Assembly: GCA_902786975.1 (NCBI GenBank) | Contig: CADAES010000005.1 | Span: 17,530-81,529, forward strand | Reading direction: 5' to 3' | Length of the DNA stretch: 64,000 bases | Source: an uncultured Ruminococcus sp. | GTDB lineage: Bacteria; Bacillota; Clostridia; Oscillospirales; Ruminococcaceae | Part shown: positions 58,723 through 64,000 of the stretch, piece after piece | How positions within the stretch are numbered: position 1 is the first letter of the stretch | How the letters are laid out: each line of letters opens with the position of its first letter | Translations under genes and position numbers: made by a program | The notes under the pieces: generated by a model | What the model saw: the letters and a program-made list of their open reading frames with translations, nothing else | What the model was told of the DNA's origin: nothing | Database searches by the model: none

Positions 58723-60017
58723 AAAAACTACGGCAAAAGCTGCACAGTGTCGGCTTTGTCTACATCGTCGGCGGTCTGATACTAAGCGGTGCGGCAGCGC
58801 TGCTGCTTATTGCAATAGCATCGAGCGCATCGCACTATCTTTTTGAAGACAGCAAATCAAAGCGCCTGCTGATATTCATTCCTGCGTGTGTGGTAGCTTT
58901 CGTTCTATTCGTGCTGCTTGAAAAGCATTTCATCAGCCGAAAGTTCAGAAAGCTGAGCAACTATTATGCCATGGCGTCGGTAATAGCGTTCGTTGCGGCA
59001 CTTTTGGTCATGGATATCATAGATATAGTCCTTGAAAGGTTCAAGATAACCGACAACTATGAAGACCACACGGCAAAGGAATTGTTTATTGCAATGGCAG
59101 CTCTGAGCATACTGCTTGCAGCGGGCATAAGCTCGTTCGCAGTGATGTTCAGACTGATGACGAAAAACAAGTCCGAATATATCAGCTATATCTGCGACGG
59201 CGTCGGCAGGCTTGCGGACGATACAGAGGGAGTCGTTATTGAGGAAAAGGGCAGTGACGAGCTTGAAAAGATAAGTGCGAGCATCAACAAGATGTCGCAG
59301 GAGCTTAACGAAAAGCGCCGCCGTGAGCGTGAGCTCGAGGCACAGCGAAGCGAGCTCATCACCAATGTTTCCCACGACCTCAGAAGTCCGCTGACCTCAA
59401 TAATCGGCTATGTCCGCCTGCTCAAAGAGAACGGCTGCAAGGACGAGCAGAAGTTCAGCGAGTATATCGAGGTCACGGACAGACGGCTGCAGGGCTTGAA
59501 AAAGCTCGTTGACGAGCTGTTTGAGCTGACAAAGCTCGATTCGCCCGACTTTACGATGAACTTTGAGGCGGGAGATGTCACAGGCCTGGTCAAGCAGTTC
59601 GGCTTTGAAATGGGTATGATACTCGGACAGCAGGGCTTTACGCTTGAATGTGATATCGACGATGAGCCGTTTGAGATGCAGCTCGACCACGAGCGCCTTG
59701 CACGGGTGATGAACAACCTCTTTGCCAACGCCGCAAAGTATGCCGAGCCGAATACGGCTGTCAGGCTGTCGAGCAAGGTCAGCGGCAGTGGGATAAATAT
59801 CTGCCTTTCCAACCGCATCGCAGACGGCAGGCAGGCAGATACCTCAAGTATGTTCGACAGGTTTTACAAGGACGACCGTTCCCGCAGTGATACCTCCGGA
59901 GCAGGCCTGGGACTTGCGATAGCCAAGCGTATAGTAGAGCTTCACGGAGGCAGCATCTCCGCCGCTGCCGACAGCGGTATGATAACCTTTACCGTCACGC
60001 TCACCCGCAGCAGCTGA
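58719..60017 (+). CDS. Sensor histidine kinase (VanS-like layout)
   Basis: The 432-residue kinase has four hydrophobic segments in the first about 145 residues with only short external loops, then a HAMP-like helical linker. The dimerisation/phosphorylation helix has the conserved His in ITNVSHDLRSPLTSIIGYV (about residue 215), and the ATPase domain shows the N box NNLFANAAKYAEPNT and G boxes SGAGLGLAIAKRIVELHGG. The short loops suggest intramembrane sensing, as in kinases that work with peptide-sensing ABC transporters. It overlaps the regulator gene by 4 nt. Confidence 0.94.
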   Translation: MKKLRQKLHSVGFVYIVGGLILSGAAALLLIAIASSASHYLFEDSKSKRLLIFIPACVVAFVLFVLLEKHFISRKFRKLSNYYAMASVIAFVAALLVMDIIDIVLERFKITDNYEDHTAKELFIAMAALSILLAAGISSFAVMFRLMTKNKSEYISYICDGVGRLADDTEGVVIEEKGSDELEKISASINKMSQELNEKRRRERELEAQRSELITNVSHDLRSPLTSIIGYVRLLKENGCKDEQKFSEYIEVTDRRLQGLKKLVDELFELTKLDSPDFTMNFEAGDVTGLVKQFGFEMGMILGQQGFTLECDIDDEPFEMQLDHERLARVMNNLFANAAKYAEPNTAVRLSSKVSGSGINICLSNRIADGRQADTSSMFDRFYKDDRSRSDTSGAGLGLAIAKRIVELHGGSISAAADSGMITFTVTLTRSS

Positions 60018-60060
60018 ACAAGGCTTTACCGCAGATACAGCCATAAACTCAATACATAAC

Positions 60061-60100
60061 AACAAAGCTCCTTTGCACACAGCAAGGGGGCTTTGTTCGT
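60061..60100 (+). terminator. Terminator of the two-component operon
   Basis: AACAAAGCTCCTTTGC pairs with GCAAGGGGGCTTTGTT (one mismatch and a bulge). Downstream, TGGGCGG (60152-60158) and CCGCCCA (60209-60215) enclose a TTCCT/AGGAA stem of unknown role. Nothing else is seen up to 60233. Confidence 0.75.
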
Positions 60101-60233
60101 CCTATCCGGTTTATCACTTACTGTTGCAGGATATGCAGATGCATAGCCGAATGGGCGGAAGCGAGCGAACGTTCCTGCTTTTGCCTGCGGCTTAGGAAAT
60201 CATTGGCACCGCCCAAAAATAATGGCTTTTGTG

Positions 60234-60262
60234 TTGACAAAGGGCGAAAAAAATGATATAAT
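60234..60262 (+). promoter_or_regulatory. Promoter of the CWB2/transglutaminase gene
   Basis: TTGACA (60234-60239), 17 bp, TATAAT (60257-60262), a perfect match. Confidence 0.9.
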
Positions 60263-60327
60263 AACTTTACATTGTGTAAATAGACAAAAAAACAGATAAA
60301 ACGTCTAAATTTTTGGAGTGGATACTA

Positions 60328-62406
60328 ATGCTTAAAAAAATGATCTCGGCAGTCTCTGCTGCGGTCGTTGCCCTCGGCTTCGCTGTCGGTGCGCAGTCGG
60401 GTGCTTTCGGTCTGCAGGGAACTGTCGCCGGTGCGGCTAATACTTCCGCACAGTCGACCTACATACTTCCAACGACTCGTATCAGCGGCAACAACAGATA
60501 CGATACCGCCGTTGCCTGCTCGAAAAAGGCTTTCCCAAAGGGAGCAGCAACGGTCATAATCGCAAGCGGTACAGGCTATGCCGATGCACTTTCGGGCTCA
60601 GCCCTTGCAAGCTCGGCTAATGCTCCGGTGCTTCTTGCTGCACCTTCGGGGCTTACCGACACGACTATCAAGGAGATTCAGAGGCTCAAAGCCAAGAACG
60701 TTATCATTCTCGGCGGCAAAAATGCCGTTACCACCGAGGTCGAGTTCCAGCTCACGGGCGTCAGACCCCAGGATCCCGAACCCGATAAGGACAAGAATGA
60801 CGGTAAGAATGAGTCCGAGCAGAAGCAGACCGAACAGAAGCAGAACGAGCAGAAGCAGTCTGTTGCGGCGGCCCCCAAGAATGCAAAGACACAGACTAAG
60901 ACTACCGACAAGAAGTCGAGCATTCTTGACATGAAGCTCAATGTTGAGCGTATACAGGGCGAGAACAGATACGAGACCGCCCTGCTCACAGCCCAGGAAA
61001 CTCAGAAGAAGCTGAAAAAGACCCCCGATACACTGTTTTTCGTAAGCGGCAGCGTTTTCCCCGATGCGCTTTCGATAGCCCCGATTTCGGGTATGCTCAA
61101 CGCTTCGATACTCTACGTTGACAAGTCGGGCAAGCTCGACGCCAAGACCGTTGAGTACCTGAAGCTCTCAAAGGGCAAGGTAAAGAAGGCTTATGTCATC
61201 GGCGGAGCGAACGTTATCGGCAATGCTGTCTTCAACCAGCTCAAGCCATATATCCCGAGCTGTACCAGGATCTGCGGAAAAGACAGATACGATACTAACC
61301 TTAAAGTAATAAAGGCTTTTGAAAAGCGGTTTTCAGGCAAGGATATATATATCGCAGCAGGAAAGAGCTACCCCGACGCACTTGCGGGAAGCATGAACGC
61401 TAAGCTCAGCAAAACACCGCTTATGCTTGTGGGTGATACCTTTACCGACCAGCAGAAGAATTATATCAAGCAGCGCAGCACTCAGGACCTCAAGATACTC
61501 GGCGGTGAGGCTACCGTCAACGAGGGTACGGTAACATCGCTGTTCAGCTTCGTCGAGCCGCAATTCACAATGCTCAACTTCGGCGATATGATATCCCTTA
61601 CTTGGCAGGAGGTACGTTCTGCAAGCGCTTACGAGCTTTACAGAAACGGCAAGCTCATAAAGAGGATCACCGACCTTTCGATAACCTCCTATACCGATAC
61701 AGGCCTTAAAGCGAGCCGGGATTATAACTACATGCTCCGCTTTGTTTACAAGAGCAAGTCCAAGAACATCTATAACAGAGATTTTACACAGTCGTCCAGC
61801 GAGTACCACGCAGTTCTGAACTCGGTAACTCATTCACCGAGGTCTACTATGGTCACCGAGAACGCACAGCCCGCAAGGAGCACATATTCGTCCTACAACA
61901 TCATGCTTCTCAAAACAGGCGACTGGGCAACGCTTGACAAATTTGCAAAGACACATTTCACAAAGGATATGACCAATGCCGACAAGGTGGCTTATACGCT
62001 TAAATGGATAAACCGCAACGTTTGGTACGGAACTGTCCAGGACGGCGGCTGGGCTATACTTCTGCAGATGTGCAGGAACGGAACGTTCTCGTATGTAAAC
62101 TGCATCTTCAATAAGAAGATAGGACAGTGCAACTGCTATAACGGCGCACTCGTTTCGATGATGCTGTATCTGGGCTACGATGCTCACCTTGTTATGGGTC
62201 ACAGAGGCGTTGCAAACAGCAGGGGCGCTATCGTTTCAAGATGGCAGCATTTCTGGGGCGAGGTAGTCATCAACGGACAGACCTATGTAATGGAAGCCGG
62301 AAACTACGGCGAGGACGGCGACTGGATGTATATCTGCCAGAGATACAGAAATGTCGATACCCCGACCAAGGGCTACATCAAAAACCACAGGGTAATGATG
62401 ACGTAG
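60328..62406 (+). CDS. Secreted CWB2 cell-wall-binding protein with transglutaminase-like domain
   Basis: The 692-residue protein has a signal peptide (MISAVSAAVVALGFAVGAQS) and three CWB2 (cell wall binding repeat 2) modules, each with an R-Y-[DE]-T block and a PDAL-type block (RISGNNRYDTAVA...YADALSGSAL; RIQGENRYETALL...FPDALSIAP; RICGKDRYDTNLK...YPDALAGSM). A Lys/Gln/Glu-rich linker separates the first two. Next are a fibronectin-III-like domain (about 415-495) and a C-terminal transglutaminase-like domain with Cys in IGQCNCYNGALVSM, His in RWQHFWGEVVING and an acidic residue in YVMEAGNYGED. CWB2 triplets bind anionic wall polymers. The catalytic domain may be a protease or cross-linker. 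Start ATG 60328 after GGAGTGG. Confidence 0.9.
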   Translation: MLKKMISAVSAAVVALGFAVGAQSGAFGLQGTVAGAANTSAQSTYILPTTRISGNNRYDTAVACSKKAFPKGAATVIIASGTGYADALSGSALASSANAPVLLAAPSGLTDTTIKEIQRLKAKNVIILGGKNAVTTEVEFQLTGVRPQDPEPDKDKNDGKNESEQKQTEQKQNEQKQSVAAAPKNAKTQTKTTDKKSSILDMKLNVERIQGENRYETALLTAQETQKKLKKTPDTLFFVSGSVFPDALSIAPISGMLNASILYVDKSGKLDAKTVEYLKLSKGKVKKAYVIGGANVIGNAVFNQLKPYIPSCTRICGKDRYDTNLKVIKAFEKRFSGKDIYIAAGKSYPDALAGSMNAKLSKTPLMLVGDTFTDQQKNYIKQRSTQDLKILGGEATVNEGTVTSLFSFVEPQFTMLNFGDMISLTWQEVRSASAYELYRNGKLIKRITDLSITSYTDTGLKASRDYNYMLRFVYKSKSKNIYNRDFTQSSSEYHAVLNSVTHSPRSTMVTENAQPARSTYSSYNIMLLKTGDWATLDKFAKTHFTKDMTNADKVAYTLKWINRNVWYGTVQDGGWAILLQMCRNGTFSYVNCIFNKKIGQCNCYNGALVSMMLYLGYDAHLVMGHRGVANSRGAIVSRWQHFWGEVVINGQTYVMEAGNYGEDGDWMYICQRYRNVDTPTKGYIKNHRVMMT

Positions 62407-62488
62407 GGCGCTCAAAGCTCATACGGCACAAAAAAACAAGCCCGCAGTGCTGCGGAGCTTGCCTTGTAAAATAGGATATGCAAAATCA

Positions 62489-62524
62489 TGACCCGGAGGG
62501 AACAGCCTTCCGGGTCTTTCTTTG
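62489..62524 (+). terminator. Terminator after the CWB2 gene
   Basis: GACCCGGAGG-GAACAG-CCTTCCGGGTC followed by TTTCTTTG. A second imperfect hairpin (CAAGCCCGCAG...CTGCGGAGCTTG) lies at 62438-62463. Confidence 0.8.
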
Positions 62525-62544
62525 TCTGTAAAAACGTCGTGCGC

Positions 62545-63801
62545 TCAGACCTTGAAGCCTTCTGCCAGATGATATACCTTGACATCGACCAGCGCATCGA
62601 CAAGGATACCGTCGGCGGTGTATTCCTCGCTGAATATCCTGCCCTCAGCCCTCACCGTGCTCAGCAGCCCCGCCTTGTCAAACGGAACGAGCAGCCTGCA
62701 CCTTATGCACGACTGCGGCAAAGCCTTCTGCACCGCCACGAGCAGTTCGGCGATGCCCGTGCCGTTCTTAGCGGACATCTTAACGGTGTTTTCCTGCTTG
62801 GATATGTCCAGCTCGTCGATGTACGGCACCTTGTCGCACTTGTTGAGCACCGTGACAACGGGTATCCCCGCACAGCCAAGCTCGTTGAGCAGCTCGTTCG
62901 TGACCTGCACCTGCTGGGCACAGTCCTCTGCGGAAGCGTCGCAGACGTGTATTATGACGTCGGCGTTTGCGGCTTCCTCCAGCGTTGACTTGAACGCCTC
63001 GACAAGCTGGTGCGGCAGACGTCTGATAAGACCGACGGTGTCAACAAGAGTAACGCTGCGCCCGTCGGGAAGCTCTATCGCCCGTGAGGTCGTTTCCAGT
63101 GTTGCGAACAGCTTGTTTTCCGCAAGCACTCCTGCCTGCGTCAGAGTGTTGAGCAGAGTTGACTTTCCGACGTTTGTGTAGCCGACAATCGCAGCGACGA
63201 GCACATTGTCCTTCTTGCGGCGCTTGCGGAGCATATCCCGGTGCTTTGCTATCTCTTCAAGCTCGGCGGAAAGCTTCTCGATGCGGCTGCGTATGTGCCT
63301 CTTGTCCGTTTCGAGCTTTGTTTCGCCGGGACCTCTCGTGCCTATGCCTCCTCCGAGCCTTGAAAGGTCCGCGCCCTTTCCCGCAAGTCTCGGCAGACGG
63401 TACTTGTTCTGGGCTATCTCGACCTGAAGGCGTCCCTCGTGGGTCGTCGCCCTCTGTGCGAAAATATCGAGTATCAGCATCGTGCGGTCTATCGTGAAAA
63501 CGTCGCAGACCTTTTCGATGTTTCGTATCTGTGTCGCTGTCAGCTCGCAGTCAAAGACTATCCTGTTCACGCCGAGCTGTGCGCAGAGCTCCGCCATTTC
63601 TTCAAGCCTGCCCGCACCGATGCAGCTTGCGCTGTCATAGGACGGACGCTTCTGAACGACCCTTGCAGCGACCTCGCCGCCGGCTGTGCGCACAAGCTCC
63701 TCGAGCTCGTCCAGCGACACCCCGACATCGTAAGAGCCGGTATCGACAGCCGCAAGCAAGACCCGGTCAGGTGCAATTATGTTTTCTATCATTTCAGGCA
63801 T
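62545..63801 (-). CDS. hflX: Ribosome-associated GTPase HflX
   Basis: The 418-residue GTPase rescues or splits stalled ribosomes. The N-terminal HflX domain includes the glycine-rich segment GKGADLSRLGGGIGTRGPGE (about residues 140-160). G1 is AIVGYTNVGKSTLLN (about 205), G3 LVDTVGLIRRLPHQ (about 250), G4 TVLNKCDKVP and G5 MSAKNGTGI. ATG 63801 has GATGAGG upstream. It converges on the CWB2 gene. The upstream 5' region consists largely of repeat R2 copy 2. Confidence 0.95.
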   Translation of the reverse strand: MPEMIENIIAPDRVLLAAVDTGSYDVGVSLDELEELVRTAGGEVAARVVQKRPSYDSASCIGAGRLEEMAELCAQLGVNRIVFDCELTATQIRNIEKVCDVFTIDRTMLILDIFAQRATTHEGRLQVEIAQNKYRLPRLAGKGADLSRLGGGIGTRGPGETKLETDKRHIRSRIEKLSAELEEIAKHRDMLRKRRKKDNVLVAAIVGYTNVGKSTLLNTLTQAGVLAENKLFATLETTSRAIELPDGRSVTLVDTVGLIRRLPHQLVEAFKSTLEEAANADVIIHVCDASAEDCAQQVQVTNELLNELGCAGIPVVTVLNKCDKVPYIDELDISKQENTVKMSAKNGTGIAELLVAVQKALPQSCIRCRLLVPFDKAGLLSTVRAEGRIFSEEYTADGILVDALVDVKVYHLAEGFKV

Positions 63802-63840
63802 AAATATTACCTCATCGTTTTTATTTTTTTATCTCTGCGG

Positions 63841-64000
63841 TAAATCAGAATTTGTGCACAGCGTGCACCACGCTTGTCCGTCGCATATCAGTATGAGATG
63901 GCAGCTGCCTTTGTGTCGCTCCGGGCTTTCATTTGGTGAGTATGGTTTAATAATAACAGGTTTTTTCGTCCACCTTTTTCTCGTAAAAAAAGGTGGCGGG
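63841..64000 (-). repeat. Repeat R2, copy 2 (runs to the window edge)
   Basis: Matches 48843-49063 without the inserted hairpins. The shared core has GTGCAC...GTGCAC and GGCAGCTGCC. The distal part forms the hairpin CCACCTTTTT-CTCGT-AAAAAAAGGTGG (about 63970-63997). It begins 40 nt upstream of the hflX start, in the same relation to a start codon as copy 1. Confidence 0.8.

Overview
The window reads as a chromosome segment of an anaerobic gut-type Firmicute of the class Clostridia, most likely Ruminococcus or a close relative. This is an inference from gene content: a type III glutamine synthetase, an Rnf complex, a bacterial V-type ATPase, reverse rubrerythrin, CWB2 cell-wall-binding repeats and an NHLM-type peptide exporter. 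Housekeeping genes are dense on both strands. Vegetative promoters (TTGACA-like, about 17 bp, TATAAT-like) and U-tailed terminator hairpins are easy to see.

Layout. 1-1.9 kb (minus): the start of an NHLM bacteriocin-export operon (ECF-like sigma factor, HlyD-type adaptor, C39-peptidase ABC exporter cut by the left edge). 2.2-6.8 kb: secreted M23/ricin protein, STAS protein, guaA, a zinc-ribbon/DUF2085 pair, a small Cro-type regulator. 7-10.7 kb: LTA-synthase-like protein, dihydrouridine synthase, GtrA protein. 10.8-15.8 kb (minus): K+ channel, CBS/CorC protein, CpsB phosphatase, CapD-like dehydratase. 15.9-16.7 kb: tRNA-Pro(CGG) followed by a 700-bp hairpin-rich repeat array. 17-21.5 kb: ilvE facing an operon of phosphoglycerate-mutase-like protein, membrane protein, RluA and a PD-(D/E)XK nuclease-like protein. 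21.6-28.3 kb: XRE regulator, apbE and rnfCDGEAB; ApbE is expected to attach FMN to RnfG and RnfD, whose complex couples ferredoxin:NAD+ electron transfer to ion pumping. 29.4-31.7 kb: glnN with a structured leader. 31.9-41.6 kb: V-ATPase operon (G/H-C-I-K-F-E-A-B-D, minus) plus a DUF308 gene. 42-46.3 kb: ACT-domain protein and hom, then a LacI-type-sensor/GGDEF fusion. 46.3-53 kb: HAD, YitT, redox protein, reverse rubrerythrin, Ca2+/Na+ antiporter, Rrf2 regulator. 53.3-64 kb: purC, MORN-like lipoprotein, a putative small RNA, a BcrAB-like ABC transporter with a two-component system, a CWB2/transglutaminase protein and hflX.

The most unusual content is non-coding. Three copies of a 160-230 nt element (R1) lie just after stop codons, in the sense direction of the upstream gene. 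Their hairpin stems differ in sequence but stay self-complementary, which is direct covariation. A second element (R2) lies just upstream of two start codons. Heptamer arrays (TAAGADG)n put TAA in all three frames of one strand. A 220-bp unit is tandemly duplicated after the tRNA gene. Some hairpin modules are shared between R1 and R2. These point to an intergenic, structure-based repeat system that I cannot assign to a known family from sequence alone. The glnN leader and a free-standing promoter-to-terminator unit at 55.9-56.1 kb are further RNA candidates.
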